DNA of 64,000 nt. Origin: Chanos chanos (taxonomy: Eukaryota; Chordata; Actinopteri; Gonorynchiformes; Chanidae). Positions 33,620 through 53,100 of this stretch are shown piece by piece. The position numbers were made by a program, and so were the translations under genes. Numbering within the stretch: the stretch's first letter is position 1; every line of letters begins with the position of its first letter. The notes beneath the pieces are model-generated. The model had not been told where the DNA came from and searched no databases. It saw only the letters and a list, made by a program, of their open reading frames with translations. The stretch is from contig NC_044503.1 in the NCBI RefSeq assembly GCF_902362185.1, forward strand, positions 16,495,957 through 16,559,956, given 5' to 3'.

Positions 33620-35299
33620 GGGAGAGAGGGAGAGAGAGAGGGAGAGAGAGAGAGGTAATGAAAATACATGAATAGGGGCTGGTGCAAAGTATCTAGAGGA
33701 TCATATCAAGGGTTTTCTGCCTGTTCCTTGGACCTCTACATGTCCCGTCTTGCATGCATTTTTGATGTTATTAATTTCCTCACACGTCACATTAGAGAAT
33801 GTGAGCATTCCCTTTAGTGGAAAACTGCAGACTTGTAATTATGAGCATGAACATGAGCATGACTGTGAAGCCCATTCTTCAAATGTGTAGCCCTGGTTCG
33901 AATGTGTAGCCCTGGTTCAAATGTGTTGGCCTGGTTCAAATGTGTTGGCCTGGTTCAAATGTGTAGGCCTGGTTCGAATGTGTAGCCCTGGTTCAAATGG
34001 CATGATGCTCATTTTGTATCCTCTCTTTTGTTTGATTAATTTGCTTATAGTTAGTGGAACTATTTTGTAGCAGTCTTTTAAATATTTTGATCTTTGCATT
34101 AACAGACCTTATGTGTAACATAAGTTTTGTTTCAGAGGATCATTTTGGGTGTTGGGAATGTGAGGGTTTTAAGCTTCTTTTTTGCTCCCACAGCTCATTT
34201 TCCAAACAAACTGCAGCAAATCCAACTCATTTGGAGGTTGCAGTTTTGCCTTGTTTGTATAATGTTTCAACAATTTTCCCTGGAAAAACCCCCCAAAAAC
34301 TCGAACAGAGAACAAGGAAATGCTCAACTAGCCCAGGGAGCCAGAGAAGTTTGTCAGTTCTAACTAACCCAGAGTAATGATTTATGATTGGTTCACCTCT
34401 GTCTTACCTTTGATCTGATTGGCCTGCAAGTACAGGTTCTTCAGGCTCGTGCTGACAGTTGGGATCCTCTCTAGCTTGTTATGTGATAGGTCCAGCTCTA
34501 TCAGTGTGCTCACATTGAAGGTGTTGGCAGGGATTCCTCCATCTGTGAGCCTGTTGTGAGCCAGCCTCACGAACTGAAGTGCAGGCCGAAGGCTGAGAAA
34601 GTTGTCCGGCACTGCCTCGATAAGGTTGAACTCAAGATAGAGCTGACTCAGTCTCTCTGGCAGGCCATCTGGAACCTTCCGCAGCCTGTTCCCACGCAGG
34701 TCCAGCACATTTAACAAAGGGAGCCCCTGCAGAGCCTTACCCACCTCCTGGATGGCGTTCCTATAGAGAAGCAGGGTGGTTAGGTTGTCCATGCCACGAA
34801 AAGCGTCCGCAGGAATGAGAGAGATGTTGTTGTGGTTAAGCCTCAGATCGCGGAGTGAGCGTGGCAGTCCCTCCGGCACACTGGTCAAGCGATTGTGGTG
34901 CAGGTAGAGGAGGTTGAGGTTACGCAGCTTGGCGAACACGTTCTTGCCGATCTTGTCGGAGTCAAGCTGGTTCATGTGGAGGACGATCCAAGAGAGCTCT
35001 GTGGCGTTGTCAAAGACTCCATCTGGAATGGTGGTGATCTGGTTGTTCTGGAAGTAGACATACTTCATCCGTGTGGGCACGTAGGGTATGTGTCGTAGGT
35101 TGCGGTTATTGCAGTACATGGCTGTGGGATAGGATGAGGGACAGGTGCACTCCAGAGGACAGTCCCTCTCAGTGGTAAATTCGTTATCTGTCATTAATAT
35201 CCTGCTGACAAAGGGCGATGAGAGTTTTCTTGGCGTAAATGTCGCAGAGAGATCCACCAGTCCCGCCCATACTAGCCATGCAATCCACCCATGCATCAT
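32695..35299 (-). CDS. fmod: Fibromodulin-type small leucine-rich proteoglycan, 2 coding exons
   Basis: Fibromodulin is a secreted class II SLRP that binds collagen fibrils in connective tissue. Coding exons on the minus strand are 35299-34408 and 32846-32695, giving 347 aa (human 376). MMHGWIAWLVWAGLVDLSA is a signal peptide. The N-terminal cysteine cap has the class II spacing CPLECTCPSSYPTAMYC. About ten to eleven leucine-rich repeats follow, with MKYVYFQNNQITTIPDGVFD and LRKVPDGLP matching fibromodulin closely, then the C-terminal ear repeat and closing cysteine pair (SSFC and VYCLRLA). N-glycosylation sites include FDNATEL and MDNLT. The tyrosine-rich sulphated segment that precedes the cap in mammalian fibromodulin is absent: the short segment TFTPRKLSSPF to TTERDC has no tyrosine. 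The split of the last exon before EFSLSSFC matches the family. The 5' noncoding exon was not located. Prelp and lumican are less likely. Confidence 0.9.
33567..33655. repeat. GA microsatellite in the fmod intron
   Basis: An almost pure run of (GA)n with a few GGGA interruptions. It lies inside the intron between the two coding exons of fmod. Confidence 0.9.
33880..34000. repeat. 19-bp tandem repeat in the fmod intron
   Basis: Six consecutive units of about 19 bp of the form GTTCAAATGTGTAGGCCTG, varying at TAG/TTG, GCC/CCC and CAA/CGA. The array reads through on both strands without a coding signal. Confidence 0.85.
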
Positions 35300-35420
35300 G
35301 TCTGCAGTGAGAGAGGAAAGGCATGCATGATACAGCAACTGCATGGTGATAAATGCAATATCTCAGACTGTCCAATCATGTGCATGCTGTGACTGCCTGA
35401 CCACAGACACAGAGATATAC

Positions 35421-35488
35421 ACGTTGATAATTCAACATATTAATACATGTCATACACATATGCACATTTTGACTGTTCACCATGCGCG

Positions 35489-35528
<40 letters not shown>

Positions 35529-35542
35529 TTCACACACACAGA

Positions 35543-35573
<31 letters not shown>

Positions 35574-35688
35574 GATAATTCAATGTATTAATACATGTCA
35601 TACACATATGTGCATTTTGACTGTTCACCACGCGCACGCGCACGCACACACACACACACACGTACACACATACACACACACATACATA

Positions 35689-35722
<34 letters not shown>
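35421..35722. repeat. Tandem duplication of about 150 bp with alternating CG/CA tracts
   Basis: A segment containing TATTAATACATGTCATACAC, ACATTTTGACTGTTCACCA (with small changes) and then a CG/CA tract occurs at about 35424-35525 and again at about 35575-35720. Each copy passes from GCGCGTGCGCGC or CGCGCACGCGCACG into long (CA)n, giving strict purine/pyrimidine alternation. Confidence 0.8.
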
Positions 35723-35723
<1 letters not shown>

Positions 35724-37630
35724 CTGCATACAGATGCCTCTATGGGTTGACCAAAGAAGTCTAATTTTCATTTATGAAGAATGACATCATTTTTCCACAC
35801 TCTGAAGATATTCCGTAATTCTCCAACAATGTAAGGCATTACAGAGCTGTCTGACATCTTGGCATAGACACAAAGAATTCCTGTTCCAACCCACTATTCA
35901 TGAAATAGCTGTTTACTCTAAAAGTCTTCAAGATAATATGCAAACCACATTCCCCGTAACTTAACAGTCCTATGTAGGAAAATGCCATTTCTTGTGTTGA
36001 AATGACATGCCTGCGATGTTTGCATATGCTGCCCAAAGAAAGGTTAAACAAAATTTACAGAGATGATGACTAATTGCATTTTAGTCTCTGCATCAACAGA
36101 TACTGATAACAACGCCTTGTCTGGAGGCACTGACAACAGCAAACAGATTCACTCTCTCTGTAAGAGTACACGCATTTTGCCTGGCCATTTAATCCCTGAG
36201 ATATTCATATTATTTTAAAAAATGGTTAATGGTAGGATACAGGTATATCCTCCTAACATCCTCCTGAAATCATAAATTTGTGAAGCACTTAAGACCAAAA
36301 TAAGTTAACAGGCAAAAAACAACAGGTTGTGTACAGATGTTTTATTACTTATGTTATCTCATATTACCCGGTCCTCTAAGACCCATCTTATTACATCATT
36401 AGAAATTTCTGCACACATTTCAAAAAACTGTTTTATGTCAAGAAACTGAAAAATAAAACATTCAGAGAGCCTTGTCTAAAGACTTTTCTGTCCTACTTTT
36501 TTAATGAAATATGCATCCTTCCAGTTTATGCCATTGTCCCCACATGATTTATTGAGCTCAAGCCAAGGAACAAGTTATATATAAGTTATATAAACTTTTT
36601 TAAAAATGTAATCATATTTTGACATTCTTTTATTTTCTGATATTTGAGTTAAATACAATGTACATAGTGCTGTTTTCCCACCTTACAGTGGGATAACCTT
36701 CACACTTCATGATCACAGCTGTTAAACCATTATGGTAATAAAGGCAGCATTGGTTCTAAATAGGAATAGCTTCGACAACTGAAAATATAAGTATTGCATG
36801 TGTATGTGTGTGTGTGTGTGTGTGTGAGTGTGTGTGGGTGTGTGTGTGTGAGTGTGTGTGTGTGTGTGTATATGTGTGTCTTTTGATTGTTTGTTTTTTT
36901 GGGCAAGATAAAAAAATCTGATGAAAAAGGCTTAAGAAAAACATTTTTGAATACACAAAGCTGGCATAGCCGTGTTTTCCAAATATGCTTTTTGTGTGCT
37001 GTGACAAAACAGACTTGAATCATTAACTTTTTATTCATAGAGGGAGCATATAATAATAATAACAATAATAATAATGATAATAACAACAACAATAATAATA
37101 ATAATAATAATAATGATTATAATAGCATTAATAATAATTATAATAACAATAATAATAATGACATTTATAACCATGCAGTCCTTATATTGCCTGAATGCAG
37201 GTCATACTAACTAATCTGTAAAACACAACAGAACACAACAGAAAATAACATTGCCATGAAAAGAAAAGTTTGTTATCTGGCAGTAGTCAGTTGCTAAACT
37301 AAATGCTCCCCATTTGTTTAATTTAGCCTTTGGGAAAAAAAAGATTTATCCCAGGTAATTAAAACACAGTGAATTCTCAGTGACTTACTCAGCAATGTCT
37401 GTTGTGTTGTGTACGTCCCCTCTTTCTCTTACTTTCCTTCTCTCAGTCACTGCGAGCTTTTCTTGCACCAGGAGACAGATGGAGGCATTCAGGGAGGTGG
37501 GCCAAATACCAACTGCAACTCCAACGTACACACATGTATGCACACATCTTAACTCAATTACAGACACATCCGTACAGCTATTTATGAACACACACTTTTG
37601 CACAACCGAACATATGCATAACTCAATATA

Positions 37631-37631
37631 G

Positions 37632-37697
<66 letters not shown>
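37631..37697. repeat. Long CA microsatellite
   Basis: About 33 uninterrupted CA dinucleotides; the longest pure dinucleotide run in the window and likely polymorphic. Confidence 0.95.
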
Positions 37698-37702
<5 letters not shown>

Positions 37703-39537
37703 TCTGTTCCTGAACAGATTCTGTTCTCTGTATCTGTTAAGACCAAGGCCCAAACCTTATCATTAACTCAAACAGTTAATGGATGTGCCTGTATTACTTA
37801 CACGTGTGTGCGTGTGTGTGTGTGTGTGTGTGTTTTTATGGTCGTCTCTGTGAAAGGCAGAGCGTTGCATGTGTGTGCATGCTGGTATAATTTTCCCATA
37901 CCTGTGCCCCACTCTCACTGTTCTCTTCTCCAATGTACCCCACAACAACATTTATCCTTTTTTTCTGTGTCTTTTTTCCTTCATTTTCGGTCATCTGGTG
38001 TTTTCCTGTCAGGGGTTGAGGTTAGAGATTGTCCAAACACTGATGTAAGCATTTTCCCTCTGGCAGCCTCTTTGTCTCTGTCATTTTCAATCTTCACTTC
38101 TTTGCATTTAGGAATGAAAATTACAGCCTTTGAATTACAGGCTTTTTGTCTCTTAGAGGGAAAGTAAGACAAGGTATGTATTAAATGCCCCTAGACCCCA
38201 AAAGGAAGGCCTTTTAAGAAGATCTATTGCAGACAGACACTGTACAACTTCATTCAGAAATTCCACAAAAGCAGATGATGTTGTTGTACACTTAAGGGGA
38301 TCAGTGCTTTCTTGTCAAAATCCTGGCAACGTTTTACCCGTCACATAAGTGTAATCACTTTATCGAATGCAAAGACTAAGGCGAGCAAATGGCGGGGGAA
38401 AATTAAATATATGTGAATCACGGTATGTTCGTAACCAAAAAAGAATTACTCTAATGAGATTTTTGTTTTCGTGTTTGACTTGAAGACTTCTGAGGGCATT
38501 CATTAGTGTATCTGGAGCCAGTTATTTCAGATATTACGTCATCTTGATTTACAGCAGGAGTGAATTTCGTTCATGCTTTGAAGCTGGAATGTTTCTGTTC
38601 TCGTCTAAAGAGTGTGTTAATATGGTGTGTAAAGCGTGTGGTTTGGCTAAGGGACACATCCATAGGCAGACAGTTACTCTCACTCTGATCTGGACTCCTC
38701 ATATGGGACCTGTAAGAATGTTTAGTACATGCTTCCTTCTGTGATTTTTGGCCCTCTCTTTGCCTTTTTATTCCATCCATCTCTCGCTCTCTGTCCTCAT
38801 AAACCCTCCATTGCTTCTGCTGTTCTCTGTCTTTTCTTTTCTTTCAGTGCGAGCATGTTACCAGAGTTCTGTCTCTGACACACTTAATGCTGTTCAGATA
38901 ATCTAAATGACACAAACTCATACATAGGTCTTTCACTCTTGAATTCCTCTCTCTCTCTGTCTGTCTGTGTCTCAATGGCTGTCTTTTTCTTTGTTTCTCT
39001 CAGAGTTTCTCATATAGCAGTCGTGGGAGGTACAGGTACAGTGGTGGAAAGTTCTGGCTTGTGTTTCCCCATTTTCACCACAGAAGAATGACACAATTCA
39101 AATAATGATATAAAAACATTTTAGTTTATTATCTTGAGACAAGAGATGGGTAGTACTGGCCCAGTAGTGCACTACCACAGACGTACCAAACCCAACACCA
39201 AAATCTGTACAGAACGTAAAATAAACAGAAAAGTGGTATGGTAAAAGGCAAGAGCAGATTTCATATGAAAATTTTCCAAATGAAAATGCACAAGATGGAA
39301 CTGAATTCAATTAGCGTGAACGAGAATGTATATTCTAAGGATTTTATCAGAAGAAGAGTTTTGTGTGTGTGTGTGTGAGTGTGTGAGCGTGCATTCGTGT
39401 ATATAATACATACAGTTAGCGTGAGCAAGAATGCATATTTTTAGGACTTTATCAGAAAACTGAATTTTGTGTGTGTGTGTGTGTATCTTTGTGTGTGTGT
39501 GTATATATATGTGTTTTTATTTGTGTATGTGTGTATG

Positions 39538-47627
<8,090 letters not shown>

Positions 47628-48785
47628 GTCGCTCTGAATGGTAGCTTCAAGTAGCTTGCCGTTTCCCCGACCGCTCTCCCTCTCCTTTAAGGGGAAGTTG
47701 TCTTGGATGTGTTAGAGGATTTAGAGACGATCCAATTAGCTGGGTTACCACCAAAGCAGCACTTTATTTAACAGCATGCTGCTTTATTGGTATTGGACCG
47801 CTCTAAGAGAGAGGAAACAGTTTCCACTCTCTCCATTGTTTAAATGAGGTCTATCCATCCATCCGCTCTGTCTAACGTGGGATAATATTGGTTTATTCTA
47901 GGCCCATGTCCGGAGTCCGCGGTGTTTTCGCCGGTGGCATCGGGAGGATTCAGATAGGATACTTCTACTGTCACTCACAATCTTAGATGTCCCGCATCCC
48001 TTCTACACTATTGTCCCGCGAGAGCGCTCAGATTGATATTCAGTACTGGACACCGCCTCCCCTACGACTTAACGTACTTTATCACGGTCGCCACCTTTTT
48101 TAAAGCCGAATTCACTGAGCCCAACTAATTTCTTGAATTGCTGGATTATATAATTGTGAATAATTACTTCTTCATAACTTAATGTGGTTGTATGGACGGC
48201 ATGTCCCTGGCCGCTGTCCATAGTCCCTACACTTTATGATTTTTGTTTTTTGTTTTGAAACAAAAGAAGTCGCGATTAAACGATTTTTTTTGGAGGAAGT
48301 GAATTCTGGTTTTAATAACTTGCCTCATCAACCAACTAAATGAAAACACGCTCAGACTGTGAAGCTATTAGAAGTATTAAAGCTCTAATGACAGTTCAAA
48401 AACGAAGCAGAAATAAAGCGAGAAAAAGCTCTTTTGAAAGGAATATTTAAAGATTTAAGCACGCCTGCGTATTCCTTGTTGTCAGTATTTTTATAGGTTA
48501 ATTAGTTTATTTTACGGACGTGTATTTTGGACTGGTATTACTCAACAGTGTATTCCAGGAGTGTCCACAAGGATGCCAAACAAGTACCGGCGTTGTTTCC
48601 TAGTCGGACGTTTATTGGTGTTGCACAAGCGCAACAGTCCCCGGCATTTGCCAGCGTCGCTTTGCTGTAAAATGTGTTTAACGGTCCTGCCTAAAACTTG
48701 ATTTCGGCGCGTTTGTCGCTAACATTTTGCTCCCAAAGACCTCGAGACCTACAAAAAATACACAGACAGTGCGAGTGACTCCAAG
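47628..48785. promoter_or_regulatory. Head-to-head promoter region of mapkapk2 and eif2d
   Basis: About 1.16 kb separates the two start codons, which point away from each other. The part near eif2d (48570-48780) is richer in CpG than the surroundings and lacks a TATA box. No coding potential was seen. Sharing of regulatory elements is plausible from the layout but not shown. Confidence 0.5.
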
Positions 48786-50026
48786 ATGTTCGCAAAAGCG
48801 TTTCGTGTGAAGTCGAACACAGTGATAAAAGGATCCGACAGGTGTGTAACTGGCCAGCAGACTGTTCTTTAATATGCAGTTATGTGTGTTAGTTATGACA
48901 TTTTAAACGCCGTATGACAGAGGTTTGCACATCAAATAATTCCATTCAGATGAAGCTATTCTTTTAAGTGTTGACGACCAGTTATCATCACCCCTGTTCT
49001 ATGCGCCCTCCACTGCAGCAGAAAATAGTTCAACATTGATTGCTAACCAGTGACTCTCAAAGCAGACGCGCAGATTACACCTGTCATAGGAATACAGATT
49101 TACTTGGTTACAGCGATCGGTTTTCGTGAAATTTGCGCATTGACACAGGGTGTGGTTTTATCTCCCGTCCTTTTGAACCCAAACAGTGAATCTGACGTAC
49201 ATTTCATACTGCTGCCCTCTGCCAGAGTTCACAGCACTTAATATCATAACCGCAAGTTCTCATGACAGTAATTTGCCACTTACTCATCTCTCTTCCGCCT
49301 GACTCTCCTCTGGCTTTCCCAGACGAAAGCTGAAAGCAGACATCTCTGCGGCTTTCCCGTGTCTTTCTCCGGAAGAGCTCTCTGAACTGGTGCCGAATAA
49401 AGAGGACCTGAACGTGGTGAAGATTTACGCACATAAAGGAGATGCTGTCACATTATACGTGCTCAACAAAAACCCCATGTTCTTTCAGGTAGAGAAACAG
49501 CTATATCCAACAGGTAGGCCTGCAAGCAGTGCTTTTACGCACACACACAAACCTCTGCGGAGAGGAGAGATGCTTGACTTAAAGGCCCAAACACTGCAGT
49601 ATTGGTGAAAACAGCACATGAGCTGAAGTAAGACATTGGGCAGCATTGTATTAACTTTGGGAGCAAGCGTTCTGTGATTAGAAGTGTATAGTAACCTGTG
49701 TGAATAATAACAAAGGTTTGTGTCAAGTGTCTGGTCTTTAACATAACCCCTCTGAAGGCAGAGATAAAACTTATTAGACTCTTCTTTCACTGTTGTTTTT
49801 TTTCCTAGTGTATACGCTTTGGCGTTACCCTGACATGCTACCAGCCTTCACCACGTGGCCTCCAGTCCTGCAGAAACTGGTGGGTGGGGCAGGTGAGTGT
49901 CTGAGAGTCTGATGTTTGGGTGGTGGTCACCTCTGGGTACCTGACATTTTACTGAGCCAGTAACTGTTTTGCCCACTCTCTCTGTCTCCTCTCTCTTCTC
50001 TTTCTCTCTCTCTCTTCTCTCTCCCC

Positions 50027-50105
<79 letters not shown>

Positions 50106-53100
50106 AGACCTCATGTTGCCTGGAGTGGTGGTCTCTCCTGGTGGCCTAGCTGACGTTAAACAGGGAGACTTCTGTGCAGTTAATGTGGTTAACAACAGGT
50201 AATGTGAGTCATAGTCTACACTCTGCAGTTATGTAAAAAAAAAAAAGAAAGAAAATATTTCCACACATTGCTTGTTTGCACAGATAATACTGTAATTTTG
50301 GTCTAGTCAGGTTGGAAGCTTTATCCATAAAGATTGACAGTCCTGTTTGACTGATTGACAGTCCTGTTTGATTGATTGATAGTCCTGTTTGATTGACTGA
50401 TAGTCCTGTTTGATTGATAGTCCTGTTTGATTGATTGATAGTCCCGTTTGATTGATTGATAGTCCTGTTTGATTGATTGATAGTCCCGTTTGATTGATTG
50501 ATAGTCCTGTTTGATTGATAGTCCCGTTTGATTGATTGATAGTCCTGTTTGATTGATAGTCCTGTTTGATTGATTGATAGTCCTGTTTGATTGATTGATA
50601 GTCCTGTTTGACTGATTGACAGTCCTGTTTGATTGATTGACAGTCCTGTTTGACTGATTGAGAGTCCTGTTTGACTGATTGACAGTACTGTTTGATTGAT
50701 TGACAGTCCTGTTTGACTGATTGAGAGTCCTGTTTGACTGATTGACAGTACTGTTTGATTGATTGATAGTCCTGTTTGATTGATTGATAGTCCTGTTTGA
50801 CTGATTGACAGTCCTATTTGATTGATTGATAGTCCTATTTGATTGACTGATAGTCCTGTTTGATTGATTGACAGTCCTGTTTGACTGATTGACAGTCCTA
50901 TTTGATTGATTGATAGTCCTATTTGATTGACTGATAGTCCTGTTTGATTGATTGACAGTCCTGTTTGATTGTAGAGTGCCTGTGGCCGTTGGTACTGCAG
51001 CCATGTCCAGCACTGAGATGCAGAACTGTGGGATGAAGGGGAAGGGAGTGAATGTGTTACACACGTACATGGACCAGCTGTGGTGAGCACTACACTCGCA
51101 CATACATACACACACACACACACACACAAACACACACATAAAGAACCACTCTATGAGTTGCATCTAGGTTCTGGAGTGGTATCAAGGTTTTTTTTTTTCT
51201 TAGGTGCCATTGAATTATTAGTAAAACACAGGTATGTCATTTTTGCCCAATGTTCATGCTCCATTACAATGATTTTCTTTTGTCTCTTTCTTTCTTGTGT
51301 TTGTGTAACTTTTGTGAAATTTAGTCCAAATCTAGCCAGTTGGGGCTCTATTCTGTTGGAACTGCAGAGAGCTTGATACTCTGTCAGAGAATTGTATATT
51401 GCAGTTTGCCAAATGTACCACGTGCCATCGGAAGAAAGCACCAAAAGGAATCGATTTTCTATATTTTAAAACACAACCAGTGGTCTTAATAATACATGGG
51501 TTGTTACTGGCTTTGATAGCCCTTCTTCAGGACTTCTTTGGAAGTCAATATGAAGCGCTCTGCTGTGATGGTGTAGTGATAAGGGCTTTGGTCTAGTAAC
51601 TAATGGATTGTGGGTTCAAACCCTGCGCCTGATATTTCATGGCTCATCCACAGGCCTCTTACCTGTCACATACATAGTGACAGCCTAATTTTATGCCGCT
51701 CTAGATAAGAGAGTCAGCTAAATGAACAAAACTGTGAATTTATTTCCGGTTTCTCAAATAGGGCATTTGGAGATAAAAGCTCTCCACCGGTTATACCACC
51801 TGCAGACTGCCAAGGACAGACAGAGAAAGAGCCAGAGGGGGAAGAAGGCAGTGGAGGAGAGGAGGATGAAGGGATGCAAGAAGGGAGAGAGGAGAGTGAA
51901 GGAGAGCATGACTCCGTGGTGGTGGAACCGTCTGATCTAAACATGCAGCAGCTCAGCCTATCAGAACAGGAGAAAGATGGAGGGGAAGAAGAGGAGGAGC
52001 AAGGAAATGGAGAAAAAGAGGAGGAAGAAAAAGAGGAGGAAGAGGAGGACTCCAGATCACCCAAAGGTACCACAACTCTTGTGTCAAAAGATGCTTCTCG
52101 TTTTTATTTGTTTTATTTAATTTAGATTTTTCAAGTGTGAGTAGTTTTCACTGATTTCCAGAATTAAAACATACAGTGAACTGGTGTTAATTGATCTCTC
52201 TCTCTCTCTTGCTCTCTCTCTCTATTGACCAGTGGTTGCATTAGAAGGTTTAACACTAATGTCTTCTACCAAGCCAGACTAGGATTTGTCTAGGTGTCTG
52301 ACTGTGTGTGTGTGCTTGTATGTCTGTGTGTGTACATTGACTCTGTGTGAGTGTGTGTGTGTGTGTATGTGTTGATTGTGTGTGCGTGTCTGTCTGTGTG
52401 TGTGTGTGTATTGACTGTGTGTGTGTGTATCTGTATTGACTTTGTGTGTGTCTGTTTCTGTCTGCCTGTGTGTATTCATTGTGGGTGTGTCTCCGTGCAG
52501 AGCAGATGGATGCCTTGTTGCTCCAGTGTTTCTTACACGCTCTCAAGACCAAAGTAAAGAAGTCAGAGCTCCCCCTGCTGACCAGTACCTTCCTGAGGAA
52601 TCACATGGTCTCCTGCTGGTACTTAACACTACCTGTTACTGAACTTCCTTAATCTCTTCTTAACACAAGCTCCTTACTCATCTAGGTCTGTACGGTCAGA
52701 TGCTTGATTTCATCTCATTTTCGGCACTATTCATTGTCTGGAGTGCTCAGTTGTTTTCGAGTGGAAATGCAGGGGCGTGTTCATTGGTGCCTGTAAAAAC
52801 TGGTCACTCTCATTTTAGTTCATGCTTCACCATAAATGATTGGATGTGACTGCTGTCAGTCTTTTTTTTTTTTTCTCTCTGATCTTTAATCTTATCTGAT
52901 CCAGCTGTTTGACTGTGTGGTGTTCTGCTGTCACTCAGTAATACACAGCATAAGATCTTTTTGTGGTAGAAAGAGCTTAATCCTAATATGTGGTGTATAT
53001 TTTCTCACAATACCAATCCCCGATCCACACATGCACAAAGCTAACCCCCCTTGTAAAGATAATTAAAGCCAGCTCCATTACACTGTTAATAATGTGGTCT

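Larger units (their letters stand above)
35302..39537. other. fmod 5' flank/first intron and mapkapk2 3' flank, microsatellite-rich
   Basis: No gene recognised. Contents: a duplicated block with CG/CA runs at 35421-35722; (GT)n at 36798-36878; an AAT-rich run at 37051-37160; a pure (CA) run of over 30 units at 37631-37697; a GT run at 37805-37833. The fmod 5' noncoding exon(s) should lie somewhere here, on the minus strand. Toward 39100-39537 the DNA is probably the mapkapk2 3' UTR; a minus-strand AATAAA (TTTATT at 39125-39130) is a candidate poly(A) signal. An il10 gene, which flanks MAPKAPK2 in mammals, was looked for and not found. Confidence 0.45.

Noticed and set aside
35376-35784. Frames of alternating Cys-Val or His-Thr
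   Set aside because: These are translations of CA/GT microsatellites; similar frames at 36730, 37385, 44131, 52256 and 61225 were dropped for the same reason, except that the last overlaps a real receptor exon.
35302-39537. An il10-family gene next to mapkapk2, as in mammals
   Set aside because: No exon with the expected helical cytokine pattern or cysteines was seen on either strand.
50341-50974. Possible CRISPR-like array of 21-bp repeats
   Set aside because: Repeats are directly adjacent with no spacers and lie in a vertebrate intron, so it is a minisatellite.
50209-51163. 280- and 308-codon minus-strand frames with SINQTGL or NQSNRTI repeats
   Set aside because: They are the eif2d intron 4 array read backwards, running across exon 5 of eif2d in antisense.
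51560-51630. A functional tRNA gene
   Set aside because: Box A and box B are present but the cloverleaf arms do not pair well and the SINE tail follows, so it is a SINE head.
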